Shown: positions 40,182 to 50,967, counted from the stretch's first letter. The stretch is DNA of 64,000 nucleotides from Zelonia costaricensis (GCA_030849075.1 JASAOO010003545.1:1-64000); one strand, 5' to 3'. Translations and numbers: made by a program. The notes: a model not told the origin generated them from the sequence alone.

Positions 40182-43100
40182 ATGCGCCGCCCTCATGCGC
40201 TGGCGCCTCTCCTCGTCCGTTCATCGCGCTTCACCGGCGCGGAGGATGTCGTGCGAGGCGACGACACAGCATGGAGAGCGCGGCCGCCGCCGCGTGTCGT
40301 GGCAGTGCAGCACCCGACCGTACTGCCCACGCCGGCGCGCTTCCTCGCGTCTCACAACTCCAGTGCGCCCCACCTGGGGCACTCCGCCACTCCGAACCAG
40401 AACGCAGCCGCACGGCCGACGGCGTCCTCTGCTGTGGCTGCGGCTGACCCGCAGCGCTGCGCATCACTCTGCGTGTCTGACACGAGCGCTGCACGCGAGG
40501 AGGCGGCGCGCACCCCGCCGCTCGCCGTGGCACTCTTCGAGCTCCTTCAGCTGCGCCGACATGCTGGGATGCTGACGGTGAGGGAGGGGGAGGGGGAAGG
40601 GGAACATGAAGACGCTACTTCGGGAAGCGTGGCCACGTCGACTGGGATCACTGCACCCGACACACGCGCGCGTCAGCCGGGACAGGCTAAGGCATCGCCG
40701 TCCTCGTCATCTCCGCTGTCAGCGCCGGAGGGCAGTCTGCAGGCACGGGCCGTGGCTCAGCTTTGTCGTGAGGCCCGCGCCCTTGCGGCCGCACTGCAGC
40801 GCGCGCCGGGCGTAGAGCCGCGCGAGGCGTCGCCCACCGCTGCCGCGACCACATCCAACAACGCGTCCCGTCACGCTGGTCGCCAGGGCCGCCAGGCCGC
40901 AGCCGTGCCGCTCGTCTCGATCCCGTCCGACGCGGAGGAGACGCTGCTGCTGCCGCTGCATCGCGATCTCGTGCAGCTCGCGATGCAGCGCCTCTCCCTA
41001 CTGGAAGCAACGTGCATGAGGCTGCTGCAGCTGCAGCCAGGGGCACCCACACCGCGCCGCGAGGAGGACAGGCAGCGCGCAGAGCCGGCAGCGCTGTTGT
41101 TTTATAGGGAGCAGCTTCGCGTCGTCGCGGAGCTGGTGGCACTGCGGGGTCAGCAGGAGAGCGACGGACAAGCGCTGAGTTGCCTGGTGCACCTGCTTGG
41201 TGCGCCGCTGTCGGCGGATGCCGGCGTGGCCGACCCCGTCGTCACGCTGATCAGCGCGTCGGCTGCGGCTGTACGCCGTCGGCAGCAGCGCGGACACCAA
41301 CGCAGCGGCGTCGAGACTGCCGGCGCCATCGCCGCCTCCACGACCGCATCTTCAGGGGCTCTTGCGACGTGGTGTAGCTGCACGCCGTGGCTGCTGCACG
41401 TATACGCGGCCACCATCGCTGCGCCGGCTCGCCCACTGCACGCTCGACCTGCGCGGAGGTCACAGGCCTCAAACACAGCGGGTGATGCTGCTGCTGCTGC
41501 TGCTGCTGCGGTGGCGGCGACGGCGATGCCGTCTAGAGCCGATCGCTGGTCTGCCGCCAGCGCGTGGCTGACCGCCGCGGCGGACCGCGTCTGCGCCACG
41601 CCAGCGTCGGAGTTGCTGGTGCCGCTGTCGAGGGCCCCGCCAAGCCGCGCCGCGTCGCGTGACTTATCGGACACTGTCACTGCACCTTCTGCTGGGGGCG
41701 TTGAGGCCGGTGCAGCGCGCCACACGTTCGGACTGTGGCAACGTGTGCTTGATGCGGAGGCGGTGGAGGAGGGCCAGGTGACGGGACCGACGGACATGGA
41801 CACCGCAGAGGCGTCTGACGTCAAGTCCGTGCGTCACCCCCCTCATGCGCCGCTGTCGCCGGTCCTCCGTGACTTGTGCGCCGCGCACGGCGTGACGGCC
41901 ACGGCGCGTGGCTCGTCGTCGTGGCAGCCGTACTGGGCCCTCGTCGTGCACACCATTCTAGCGAGCGGTGCCCGCGCCGCGGGGGAGCTGCTGCGGCTGC
42001 AAGCTGCCATGCAGGCAACCGATCCCGCTCATCGTTTTCCGGGCTCTCCCATAATCGCCACCGCCTCCGCTGCCGCGGCGTCCCTAGACAGCTCCCACGC
42101 GGTGCCGCGCGGCCTGGATTGGCATCTGCCACACTCGGCGGCAGGCCCACGTGCGCCATCGCGGCGAACGCGGCTGGCAGAGCTGGAGGCGCTACAGTAC
42201 CACGCCGTCGGCGCCTACGTCTCGCTGCGGCGCATCGCCAGCTCCCTGCACCGCCACCGCCGCCTCGCCCCGCTGCTGCACCTGCACACCGTCGTGAGCG
42301 GTCGCGCCACTACCCCAGCGGACGGCGCGATCGGCGGCGCTACAGTGGGCTCTGCGGATGGCGTGTCGTGCGCCGTGCACCGCGCATCGGCCGCGCACTG
42401 GCGGGCTCGTCTGCTGCGTGGGGCACTGCTGGAGCCCCTCGCAGCGCGCGATGTCGTAGCGCGGCGACGGGAAGCGGCTGGTCGGGGCCGTCCGCGTTCT
42501 CCACAAGACCGTAGACGGGCTCCACACCGTCGCGGTGAGGAGGGACCCATGCAGGCAGAGGAGGAGGAGGTGGCGCAGGAGCTGGCGGAGTCGCAACTGC
42601 AGCAGGCGGGGGCGATGCTGTGGCGCGAGGTGGTTCTCTTCGACGCCTACACCCTCATCACGGTTGGCCACGTCAGCGAACACGCCGTGGACGGGGAGGG
42701 CTGGGGCATCGCGGAGCGGGCGGAGGTGCTTCGGCAGCTCGCTTGGCTACAGCACGAGTGCACACGGCACCTAAACGTCCTCACAGCGGACATCAATAGC
42801 AGTTCTGGCAGTCCTCCAAGTCGAGGAGAGACGAGCGCGGGTGACGCCGCAGACGCACCCGCTGCCAGCACAGCTCCCGCGTCTGCATCGGATGCGACAA
42901 CATCGTGCGTCCTGTCCCCTGCACGGCGGCGGGCCCTGCTCCACCGACTGACCCCACGCACGCACGCGGCGCTCGTCGCGAAGCTGCAGGAGGGCCTGCG
43001 ACTCAGCGCCAAGGTGCTTGCCCGGTGGGGAACGCCGGCGCAGATATGCGACCTGTACCTCCGCTACCCCGCGATGGGGGCGAGCTGGGAGGTGGGGCGA

Positions 43101-46100
43101 GCTTTGCTGCGGTGCGGGCAGTACCGCGTCGCGGTCGAGGTCCTCCAAACGCTGCTGCAGCTCCGCCCCCACCCCACAGCACCGCCGCCTAGCGTGTCGT
43201 CGTCCGCGTCGGCGGCGACCCACGCGCAGGCACCGCACGCGGGCACGACGCCCATCACAAACGCGGCGGCGGCGGCGACTGTGCGGCAGATGCTGCTGGA
43301 GGCGATGGAGGGGGCTGCCGCCGCGCTTGTGTGCCGCGATCCACCGCTCGCCCATCGGGGCTCCCCTCCGACCGCTGCCGCTCACGCCGGCCTCGACGGC
43401 GGGGCTGGTGCTGTTGCGGCAAAGGGGGAGAGGCCGACGGAGGATGAGGTGCCGCTGCCGGCTGAGCTGCGTGCGCAACTGCGGCAGCTGTACGCCAGCC
43501 TGGAGGCACTTCCCGTGCCGCTGCCGCTGTGCCTGCACGCGGTGATGGTCGGGCTGACCAACGCGATGACGTCGGCCCCGGCCCCGGCTTCCGACCCGGC
43601 CGCCGCCACGGCAGCATCGGCGGCTACTGCAGACGAGCAGGCACGCACGACTGCGGTGCTCTGCACATACGTGCTGCGCTGCCACCTGCGCGATCACCCC
43701 CACGCCGGGCTGCTTGCGAAGACGGTGGAGTTGTGGGCCTCTGCGGTGGCGCCGTACCTCGGACGGCGCGTGCAGCTGCCGCGTCACACGCACCCCACTC
43801 CCACGCCGAGCTCCCCTGACGATCACGGTCCCACGTCGGCCTTGGCCGTAGCGCCGCTGACGTCGACCGACCACTACCTGCGCAGCGTCGCGGGTCGTCT
43901 CGTGTACGGCTACCCGCACCTCCCCGTGGCGCGGCTGCTTCTCACGCGGCTCGTGCAGCGCATCAGCGACCTGCCAGACTCGTCCGTGCGCTACCCCGAG
44001 GGCTTCCCCCGTGCCGCGCAGGGACGGGTGGATGCCGCGGTGGCGCTCGTCTCGGTGGCGGACGCGCGCGTTGCCGGGTCAGTGGTGTGGCTTCTCGGTG
44101 TACTGTATGGCATCCCTCGTCTAGGGCAGACGGAGGTGTCGTCGGCTGCGGCGGATGCTGCGAAGCGTGACAGTCCTGCGTCTCCCACTGAGGCGGCGGG
44201 CTGCGGCTGGGGCACGACCTGGGCGCATCGGCTTTGCGTGAGTGCGGTCGCTGCGGCCGCGGTCACGGCGACGGTGGCGTCGGTTAACGAGGCGCACCGT
44301 TCGAGGGTCGTGGGTGGCGGGAAGGGCGGTGCAACGGCGCGCTCCGTCGCGTCGGCGCAGGACGGTGTGCACTCGACCGATACGCCAGCGGAGCTGTGGA
44401 ACGCCGGCTTCACGGAGCGGCACGTCTTCGACGCCCTGCGGATGATGCCGCGCATCGCCCTTGAGATCCTGGAGCGGCTCCTTGATGCCCTTCAGCGGCA
44501 CTACGCCTACCGCAGTGCACCCGGTGCGCCCGATGCGTCCACGGCGATTTCAGCTCCGCTTCTCGAGGCTGCACGGACCCGCGTCTCTGCGATGCGGGCG
44601 TCCCGAGTGGCGGACGAGGAGGCGCAGCGCCACCCGTGGCAGTGCACGACGTGTTTGCGGTGGAACAGCCGCTACGCTGCTTCGTGCCGGCGCTGCCAGG
44701 CGCTCTCCACGGTGCTCTTGCAGTGCCGCGCGTGCGGCTGCCTGACGTCATCGGCTGCCCTCAGCGACGGGCACTCGCTGGGCTGCGACGTGTGCGGGTC
44801 GGTGCTCGTCGCCGCGTCGCCGTCCGCAGGGGCTGCTGCGGTGCCGTGCAGCGCGCCGTGCGCCAGCGTTGGGGGTGCAGTCACGGGCACTGGCCGCTCC
44901 GCCACCCTCCTCACCGAGTCTGCCGCTGTTGCCGGTGTTGTCGCGCTGCGGCCGTGGACGTGCACGCAGTGCAGGACGCTGAACGAGGCGCAGCATGCCT
45001 TCTTCTGTCGCGGCTGCGGACACGCCGCGCCGTCCATCCCTTCGAGTGCGTCACCGGCCGGAGAGGGGGAGGAGGCGTGTGACACATGCGGGCATCGACA
45101 TGGCGCGGGGGAGGCGCGGCGAGTGCCGTGGTGCGAGCGGTGCGGGGCCTTGCGCACACGCATACAGCAGCTGCTGCAAACGCGGAAAGCTCAAGAAGGA
45201 CGTGGCACGGCCCACTCTGCAACGGCGACGACGCTGCCATCGTGGAGGCAAGCGCACCTGTGGTGGTGCCCCGAGTGCGCCGGCGCGCTGAACCCGTGGA
45301 CTCGCACGCACTGCGATGTGTGCGGTGCCGGCCGACCTGCAGCGGCGGCTTCGAGGTCTGCACATCGCGAGCCGCACGCCGCGGACGACGCCAACGTTGC
45401 TGTGCCACTCGTGACGCTGCCGTGGAGCATGCAGTCCTGCGACGCGTGCCGGGCTGCCAACCGCGTCGGTCTCACGCACTGCTGGCAGTGTCGAGCGCCG
45501 CTGACGTGGCCGGCGTCGGTGCGGCGGGCCGTCCAGGACGGGTGGTGGCGCTGGGCCACACAGGTGATGCACGTCGTGGCGGTGACGGCCCCCCGTGACG
45601 CGCCGCACCCGACACCAAGACGCACCGAGGCGCCGCTGGCTGTGCCCCGTCCCGTGCAGTGGCTGTGCTTGCATAAGGGCTGTTTGCAGCGCAACGAGGT
45701 GCCGGCGAGCGCTGCGTGTGGTGGGGAGGAGGTGAGCGGGGTCGCTCCTGCTCACGAGGACACGGGGACTGCGCTCTGCTGCTCCGCCTGCGCCCACGCT
45801 CCGCGTAGCGCTTCAACGCTGCTGCTCAACCCCTTCGCGGACCGCTTTGCGTGGCGCTGCGGGTCGACGCTAGCCGACGCTCGCGGCGTCGCTGCTGGTT
45901 TCTCGGCCGCGGCGTCTGCGCCGTCTCTCGTGGAGGCGGTTCTGCTGCCTACTTCGGTACCGTGGCCAGGGGACGTCACCGTGGTCCAGCCGCGGAGTGC
46001 CGCGGCAGGGCCGCCAGTACCGCAGCAGCTGTGGAACCGCACTTCTTCAGTGGAGCACCGGGGCGATGCGACGTGCGTGCGCTGCGGCGTGTGTGCGTTG

Positions 46101-47180
46101 ACCGACAGCAGCGCTTCCGCAGCGCCATCGAGGTCGTCGCTACTGCTGCTGCTGCTGCAACTGCAGTCACCGCTTTACTTGGTGCACGTGTGCGCGGCGT
46201 GCGGGTGGTGCACGTGGGACCGGTCCGCCTGCGCCTACAGCCCGCCACCGTCGGTGTGCTGTGGCGTCGCCGCGTTTCCCAGTGCTCAGGCCGATGCGAG
46301 CGGGGAAGCGCCGCCGTCGGTCCCGCTTCTGCCCGGTGAGCACGCCATGGCGCTGCGGGTGCTGCTGAGGACGCTCGGACGTGTCCTGCGTGCTGCTGCT
46401 GCGGCGACGACGGAAGTGTCTGTGGGCGCGGCGAGGCGAGGGCCGGTCGACACACGTGTCGCTGCTGGCGGTCCAGCCACGGCGGCGTCACGTCACCCAC
46501 ACCAGTTGGACTGGGCGTGGCTTTCGCGCTTTGTCTTGTCGGCCGTGCGTCTGCTGGGCGCCGCGAGTGAGCCGCGCGGGCAACACCGATGGTGCGCGGT
46601 GGCTCAGGAGCGGCTGCCGTGGCGCGGCTGCGACCTCGCATCACCGCGGCAGGCGTGCTCGAGTGAACCGCGGGTGGCCGTGCTGGGGGGCGGCGCCGGT
46701 GGCAACGATGACGACGCAGAGGAGGGGGCGGTGCACGCAGCGCTTCTCGACGTGCGCGCCATCGTAGACGACGTCTGCACCCTTGTGGAGCACCGCCTAG
46801 AGGCGCAGCCGCACCAGCGTGCGGGGAGGAAGGCATCACCGACGACTCGCTCCTCCTCCTCCTCGGCCTCCACCTGCAGCACCGCAGTGACGCCCCCGCT
46901 GAGCTTGCAGGACGCCTGGACGCGTCGGCTGCTCGTCGCCGCGCTTGACCTGATCGACCTTGTGAACGTCAGCACTGTGTGTGACGAGATCGGATTCTCG
47001 ACTCTGCGTCGACTGTGCGTGCTGCTGCGGCCGCACGACGAAGCGCACATCGCGACGGAGACGAAGTGGGTCTACCTGCGGCGCATGAAGCTGCCTCGCA
47101 CGCACATCGTGCACGGCTGCGCGCGGTGCGAGTGGTGCTTGACCGACCACGACCCACAGGTGCCCTGTCCCGCCGTGTAG
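40182..47180 (+). CDS. Giant protein with RanBP2-type zinc fingers
   Basis: A 2332-residue protein, the largest complete gene here. The N-terminus MRRPHALAPLLVRSSRF is Arg-rich and lacks acidic residues, so it may be a mitochondrial targeting sequence. Residues about 30-1450 are helical with disordered linkers; a segment near 945-990 (RWGTPAQICDLYLRYPAMGA, then a helix ending VAVEVLQTLL) reads like a paired-helix repeat, perhaps PPR-like. Four RanBP2-type fingers with the C-x2-C-x3/4-N-x6-C-x2-C pattern lie at about 1484-1510, 1590-1616, 1692-1720 and 1750-1775. Other CxxC pairs at about 1515-1545, 1632-1660, 1965-2030 and the C-terminus (CARCEWC) suggest more zinc sites. RanBP2 fingers bind single-stranded RNA or ubiquitin. 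A role in mitochondrial RNA processing is an attractive inference, not shown. Confidence 0.88.
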   Translation: MRRPHALAPLLVRSSRFTGAEDVVRGDDTAWRARPPPRVVAVQHPTVLPTPARFLASHNSSAPHLGHSATPNQNAAARPTASSAVAAADPQRCASLCVSDTSAAREEAARTPPLAVALFELLQLRRHAGMLTVREGEGEGEHEDATSGSVATSTGITAPDTRARQPGQAKASPSSSSPLSAPEGSLQARAVAQLCREARALAAALQRAPGVEPREASPTAAATTSNNASRHAGRQGRQAAAVPLVSIPSDAEETLLLPLHRDLVQLAMQRLSLLEATCMRLLQLQPGAPTPRREEDRQRAEPAALLFYREQLRVVAELVALRGQQESDGQALSCLVHLLGAPLSADAGVADPVVTLISASAAAVRRRQQRGHQRSGVETAGAIAASTTASSGALATWCSCTPWLLHVYAATIAAPARPLHARPARRSQASNTAGDAAAAAAAAVAATAMPSRADRWSAASAWLTAAADRVCATPASELLVPLSRAPPSRAASRDLSDTVTAPSAGGVEAGAARHTFGLWQRVLDAEAVEEGQVTGPTDMDTAEASDVKSVRHPPHAPLSPVLRDLCAAHGVTATARGSSSWQPYWALVVHTILASGARAAGELLRLQAAMQATDPAHRFPGSPIIATASAAAASLDSSHAVPRGLDWHLPHSAAGPRAPSRRTRLAELEALQYHAVGAYVSLRRIASSLHRHRRLAPLLHLHTVVSGRATTPADGAIGGATVGSADGVSCAVHRASAAHWRARLLRGALLEPLAARDVVARRREAAGRGRPRSPQDRRRAPHRRGEEGPMQAEEEEVAQELAESQLQQAGAMLWREVVLFDAYTLITVGHVSEHAVDGEGWGIAERAEVLRQLAWLQHECTRHLNVLTADINSSSGSPPSRGETSAGDAADAPAASTAPASASDATTSCVLSPARRRALLHRLTPRTHAALVAKLQEGLRLSAKVLARWGTPAQICDLYLRYPAMGASWEVGRALLRCGQYRVAVEVLQTLLQLRPHPTAPPPSVSSSASAATHAQAPHAGTTPITNAAAAATVRQMLLEAMEGAAAALVCRDPPLAHRGSPPTAAAHAGLDGGAGAVAAKGERPTEDEVPLPAELRAQLRQLYASLEALPVPLPLCLHAVMVGLTNAMTSAPAPASDPAAATAASAATADEQARTTAVLCTYVLRCHLRDHPHAGLLAKTVELWASAVAPYLGRRVQLPRHTHPTPTPSSPDDHGPTSALAVAPLTSTDHYLRSVAGRLVYGYPHLPVARLLLTRLVQRISDLPDSSVRYPEGFPRAAQGRVDAAVALVSVADARVAGSVVWLLGVLYGIPRLGQTEVSSAAADAAKRDSPASPTEAAGCGWGTTWAHRLCVSAVAAAAVTATVASVNEAHRSRVVGGGKGGATARSVASAQDGVHSTDTPAELWNAGFTERHVFDALRMMPRIALEILERLLDALQRHYAYRSAPGAPDASTAISAPLLEAARTRVSAMRASRVADEEAQRHPWQCTTCLRWNSRYAASCRRCQALSTVLLQCRACGCLTSSAALSDGHSLGCDVCGSVLVAASPSAGAAAVPCSAPCASVGGAVTGTGRSATLLTESAAVAGVVALRPWTCTQCRTLNEAQHAFFCRGCGHAAPSIPSSASPAGEGEEACDTCGHRHGAGEARRVPWCERCGALRTRIQQLLQTRKAQEGRGTAHSATATTLPSWRQAHLWWCPECAGALNPWTRTHCDVCGAGRPAAAASRSAHREPHAADDANVAVPLVTLPWSMQSCDACRAANRVGLTHCWQCRAPLTWPASVRRAVQDGWWRWATQVMHVVAVTAPRDAPHPTPRRTEAPLAVPRPVQWLCLHKGCLQRNEVPASAACGGEEVSGVAPAHEDTGTALCCSACAHAPRSASTLLLNPFADRFAWRCGSTLADARGVAAGFSAAASAPSLVEAVLLPTSVPWPGDVTVVQPRSAAAGPPVPQQLWNRTSSVEHRGDATCVRCGVCALTDSSASAAPSRSSLLLLLLQLQSPLYLVHVCAACGWCTWDRSACAYSPPPSVCCGVAAFPSAQADASGEAPPSVPLLPGEHAMALRVLLRTLGRVLRAAAAATTEVSVGAARRGPVDTRVAAGGPATAASRHPHQLDWAWLSRFVLSAVRLLGAASEPRGQHRWCAVAQERLPWRGCDLASPRQACSSEPRVAVLGGGAGGNDDDAEEGAVHAALLDVRAIVDDVCTLVEHRLEAQPHQRAGRKASPTTRSSSSSASTCSTAVTPPLSLQDAWTRRLLVAALDLIDLVNVSTVCDEIGFSTLRRLCVLLRPHDEAHIATETKWVYLRRMKLPRTHIVHGCARCEWCLTDHDPQVPCPAV

Positions 47181-47774
47181 ACCTCAGCGAAGAGTAGAGG
47201 GGGAGGGGGCTGGCATGATGCGCGGTGCACGGGAGTGTGTCTCGCGCATCAGGCCTGGACGCGTTGCTCACCTCACAAATTCTGCTTCCCCGCACAGCTC
47301 TACGCGCTCAGCTCCTACCACAAGAACACAAAATCCGGCGGACTGCCGACGTGCACCTGCCCCACGTGTGTGCCTGTGCAAAAAACCAGTGACTCGGCCA
47401 CGCACTCGTCCAACACGGAGGCCGGCGGCAGCGTTGTTGCGGAATGACTTGATCACGACCTCACCGCCTCTCTCCCTCCCCCTCTCTGAATTCTTCTTGC
47501 GTGCTCCTCACCCACCTCATGGGCGCTTCTCGTACGCTGTGCACCACGCTCGCGACAGGTGTACTCGTCGCAGCACGTGCGTGCGTGCTCGACCTGTTGT
47601 GGTTTTCTTTTCTTCTGGCCGCTGTGCACGTGCCTGTGTGTGTGTGGACGGCTTCGCTGAGGGCTGCACACATCAGCTGCGGAGGGTGGCGACTCTCTCT
47701 CTTCTTTGTCTCCCTTCACTGTCTCTTCCACGTTTAGTACCCCCTTCCCCCCTCCCCACCTCAACGCACGCGCG
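47181..47774 (+). other. Spacer of 0.6 kb
   Basis: C/T tracts lie at about 47459-47495 and 47696-47760, and a short TG-rich stretch lies near 47630-47644. No gene was seen. Confidence 0.55.
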
Positions 47775-48809
47775 ATGCTGCGGCGGAGCGCGGTGTGGTG
47801 CCTCAAGGCACGCCCCAAGACGGTGAACATCGATCCCGGCAGCAACCGCTTCCTCGACCCCAAGGCTGAGGCAAAGGCCAAGGACATCTTCGCGGTGCCG
47901 GAGTTCCCGAACAAGTCGGTGCTGCACAACTGGCGCTTCTTCATCAAGGCCGGCAAGGCCGCCACGGGGCCGCCGGTGGGTCAGGAGTTCTCGAAGCTCG
48001 GGCTCAAGGCCATGGACTTTTCGAAGGCCTTCAACGACCGCACGAAGCCGCACTTCAAGGACGACATCGACCTCATCGTCCGCATCCAGGTGTACTTCGA
48101 CAAGTCCTACATCTTCCGCATCGAGCCGCCGCCGACGGCGTGGTTCCTGCTCCGGGCCATCCGCAAAAAGCGTGGCGAGACGGGGCCGGTCGTGCTGCGT
48201 GGGCACTACTGCGCCTACCTGACGCTGGAGATGTGCTACGAGATTGCCAAGATGAAGCAGATGTCCTGGGGCCGCCCCGAGTACCCGCCGATCGAGGTGC
48301 GCGTCCGGCGCGTCGTGGGGCAGGCCCGGCGCATGGGCATTGCCATCATCGGGGTGGACACCCCGCACAGCTCCCCCGTGAAGGGCATGACGGAGAAGCA
48401 GTACCTCGAGGAGTCCGGCAAGTACCGCAAGGTGCACATGACGCAGTACGAGGCGCTCAAGGCAAAGGAGCTCGAGTCGGCGCCGCTGATCGAGCGGCTG
48501 CACCGGCCCAACTTGGCGCCGCTGTCGAACGCGCAGCTGGAGGATGGGCTCAAGGATGCGAACCTGCTCAACGCGCTGTGGACGTCGTCGCATCCGACGA
48601 GCCCGTACATGAAGGACACGCGCAATCGTGAGATGGCCCGCCGCTTCCTCAACACGCGCGGCTGGTTCAAGGACATGACGGCGGAGGAGATGCGCGTCGT
48701 GTTTCTCAACTACCGGCTGCCGGAGCAGGATCGGCAGCGGCAGCTCGGCGCGACGGACGCGCAGGCGCAGGCGCAGGGGTACTGGTCGCGCGATGCGCGG
48801 CCGCAGTAG
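47775..48809 (+). CDS. MRPL11: Mitochondrial large ribosomal subunit protein uL11m
   Basis: A 344-residue mitochondrial L11 protein. A presequence-like N-terminus (MLRRSAVWCLKARPK) is followed by the L11 N-domain (LHNWRFFIKAGKAATGPPVG at about 55-74, with the proline pair of the L11 switch helix), then KAMDFSKAFNDRTKPHFKDD and IDLIVRIQVYFDKSYIFRIE (about 83-119), and the rRNA-binding C-domain (AYLTLEMCYEIAKMKQMSWG onwards, ending near RRMGIAIIGVD). The C-terminal 145 residues extend beyond bacterial L11, as is common for kinetoplastid mitoribosomal proteins. uL11 forms the stalk base where translation factors bind. The ATG at 47775 is the first in frame and starts the presequence. Confidence 0.95.
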   Translation: MLRRSAVWCLKARPKTVNIDPGSNRFLDPKAEAKAKDIFAVPEFPNKSVLHNWRFFIKAGKAATGPPVGQEFSKLGLKAMDFSKAFNDRTKPHFKDDIDLIVRIQVYFDKSYIFRIEPPPTAWFLLRAIRKKRGETGPVVLRGHYCAYLTLEMCYEIAKMKQMSWGRPEYPPIEVRVRRVVGQARRMGIAIIGVDTPHSSPVKGMTEKQYLEESGKYRKVHMTQYEALKAKELESAPLIERLHRPNLAPLSNAQLEDGLKDANLLNALWTSSHPTSPYMKDTRNREMARRFLNTRGWFKDMTAEEMRVVFLNYRLPEQDRQRQLGATDAQAQAQGYWSRDARPQ

Positions 48810-49839
48810 CACTGAGGCGCAACGACGCCCGTTTTCTACGCGCTTGCGTGCGCGTGTGAATGTGTGGCGACGCGGCCGTGATGATGCTCGATGGCGTCTG
48901 TCTGTGTATGTGTGTGTGTGTGCATGTCGGAGGTGAGGTGAAGTGCTGCGTACGCCGTGCGGTCGCGCTGACGTTTCTTCGTGTGTGTCTTCTTTTTCTT
49001 CTGATCGATTCGCTGCACACACCTTCACAAACACACAAACACACAAACACGCAAGCAGAGCTGGAGGAAGCGCCCGCGCATCTCGATGTGAGCGTCACCG
49101 ACGACATGGCACACGTGTCGATTGAGAGAGAAGGGGGGAGAGGGAGGCTCGATTGGTGACCCTGACACGCACGCAATGAATTTGGCGGCTAACTGTGGAT
49201 GGAGGGGGGGGTGAGAACGGGCAAAAGGGGAAGGCGAGGCCGCGTGGATGTGTGCGGTGAGTTTTCTCAGCGTGCGTCTCACACCCACCAGCACCCCCGT
49301 AGTGCACCACGCTCGCTCTACGACTCTCTCGCTGCCCCCTTCCCCCCCCCCGCGAACCTCCTCCTCCCGAGCACTGCGCATGCGAGCAACGACGAATCGC
49401 GCTGTGCGCGAGAACCGCACGCGTGTTTATGCCTCCTCCAACCGCACTGTCCCTCCTTCCCCTTCCCCCTCCCGGTTCCTTTGTTGGCCTCGTCGACGCC
49501 CTCTCCGCCCGCGCAGCTCACGAGCATCCACTGCGCCTCCCTTCCCGCCCACTCCACTGCGACTCCCTTCGTTACGAGGTTTTCACTTTGCCGCCAATCG
49601 TCGTCGTCGTCTTCGTCGTGTCTCGTGGCGGCTTTTCTGTTTTTCTTTTCGCGTGGCTTGGTACCGCGCACGTGAAGCGGCGAAGCTCCGCTTGTCGCCC
49701 GTGCATGAGAGCAGCAGCGCTGCCTTGCCTTCGCGGCTTCACACTTACTGTTCTCGGGGCAGCGACGTATCGGCGGTGCCCTTGACGTATACACCATCAC
49801 CGACGCACTCAAACGACCGCAAACATCCAGTTAACACAG
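48810..49839 (+). other. Spacer of 1.0 kb
   Basis: A TG stretch lies at about 48900-48922, some 95 bases after the stop. CA-like stretches lie near 49028-49052. C/T tracts lie at about 49325-49372 and 49445-49480, and a GTC-rich stretch near 49598-49622. No gene was seen. Confidence 0.55.
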
Positions 49840-50967
49840 ATGCCGGCCCTGTCCACCGTGCGCCCAGGCCGCTCCGCTGCAGCCGACGCCGCAGCCGTCG
49901 GTGCATGCACGGCGCAGTCGACCCTGAAGCCGGGCCGCGCCGCTCCGGCCACACCGCCGCCGCCGCCGCGCAGCGAGTTGTCAGATGCGGACCTGAGCCT
50001 CTTCTTCCGCATCCTTCGCTTTCTTTCCTCGCACCCACAGCTTGCATCGCTGAGCAAGGCGGCAGAGAGCACCGAGGCGGCCTCCGGCGTAGCCAGCAAC
50101 GCGGTCAACGCCCCCGCTGGCAGCGTCGTCGCCGGCCGCCAGCACGGGCAGACAGGGTCGAGTGCGTCGGTAAGTAACCGCATCCGCACCCCACCCGCGC
50201 TGCGTGACCCGCTGGAGGAGTTCCGCATGCTCGCCACGAACGCCCCCATCGACGAGAAGGCGCTCGCGGCGTCGCGCGAGGTGGTGTGCACGCTGCTGGC
50301 GGAGCTGTGCGACGAGCTGGGCGACCGGGACATCTCGCAGGAGCTGCAGGAGAAGGTGTTCGCGGACGGCGCGGACGACGCAGACGAGGTCGACCTCGGG
50401 TCCCCAGCGCTGCCCTGCAGCTTGACGCGGCGCGCAAGCGCCTTCGGCTCGGACGGGCTTCAGCAGATGCAGGAGGTTGTGCCAGGACTGTGGTGCAGCT
50501 CCTACCACCCCGCTGCCGACAAGGCACTCATGCAGCGCCACGGCATCACGCATGTGTGCTGCTGCATCGGCACCCAGCCGCGCTTCCCGGGTGACTTTAT
50601 GTACATGACGCTGTCTGCAGACGACCGGCCCGACTATGACATGACGCCCCACTTCGCGCGCACGTTCGAGTTTATAGAGAACGCGCTTGTGAAGAACCAC
50701 GGCGGGGTGCTTGTGCACTGCGGTGCCGGCATCTCGCGTGCGCCGACCATCGTGGCCGCGTATCTGATGCGCAAGCTGCGGCTCTCCTCGTCGGCGGCCA
50801 TCGCGCTGGTGCAGCGCCACCGCGCGTGTGCGTCGCCGAACATGGGCTTCCGGCGTCAGCTGCACGAGTACGGTGTGCAGATCGGCGTGAACGAGAAGGC
50901 GGCGGAGGCGCGTGCTGAGCTGACCAACAAGAGCTTCGCCCGTGCCGCGAACGCCGTCAAAAACTGA
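49840..50967 (+). CDS. Dual-specificity protein phosphatase
   Basis: A 375-residue protein. The C-terminal domain (about 205-355) is a dual-specificity phosphatase: VVPGLWCSSYHPAADKALMQ opens it, the general-acid loop is SADDRPDYD (about 254-262), and the active site HCGAGISRAP starts at His293 with catalytic Cys294 and Arg300. The following AYLMRKLRLSSSAAIALVQR and ASPNMGFRRQL match the family. The N-terminal 200 residues include an Ala/Pro-rich stretch and a helical region (about 128-170) not seen in the minimal family and may act in targeting or regulation. Substrates are unknown. All catalytic residues are present, so it is likely active. Confidence 0.95.
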   Translation: MPALSTVRPGRSAAADAAAVGACTAQSTLKPGRAAPATPPPPPRSELSDADLSLFFRILRFLSSHPQLASLSKAAESTEAASGVASNAVNAPAGSVVAGRQHGQTGSSASVSNRIRTPPALRDPLEEFRMLATNAPIDEKALAASREVVCTLLAELCDELGDRDISQELQEKVFADGADDADEVDLGSPALPCSLTRRASAFGSDGLQQMQEVVPGLWCSSYHPAADKALMQRHGITHVCCCIGTQPRFPGDFMYMTLSADDRPDYDMTPHFARTFEFIENALVKNHGGVLVHCGAGISRAPTIVAAYLMRKLRLSSSAAIALVQRHRACASPNMGFRRQLHEYGVQIGVNEKAAEARAELTNKSFARAANAVKN

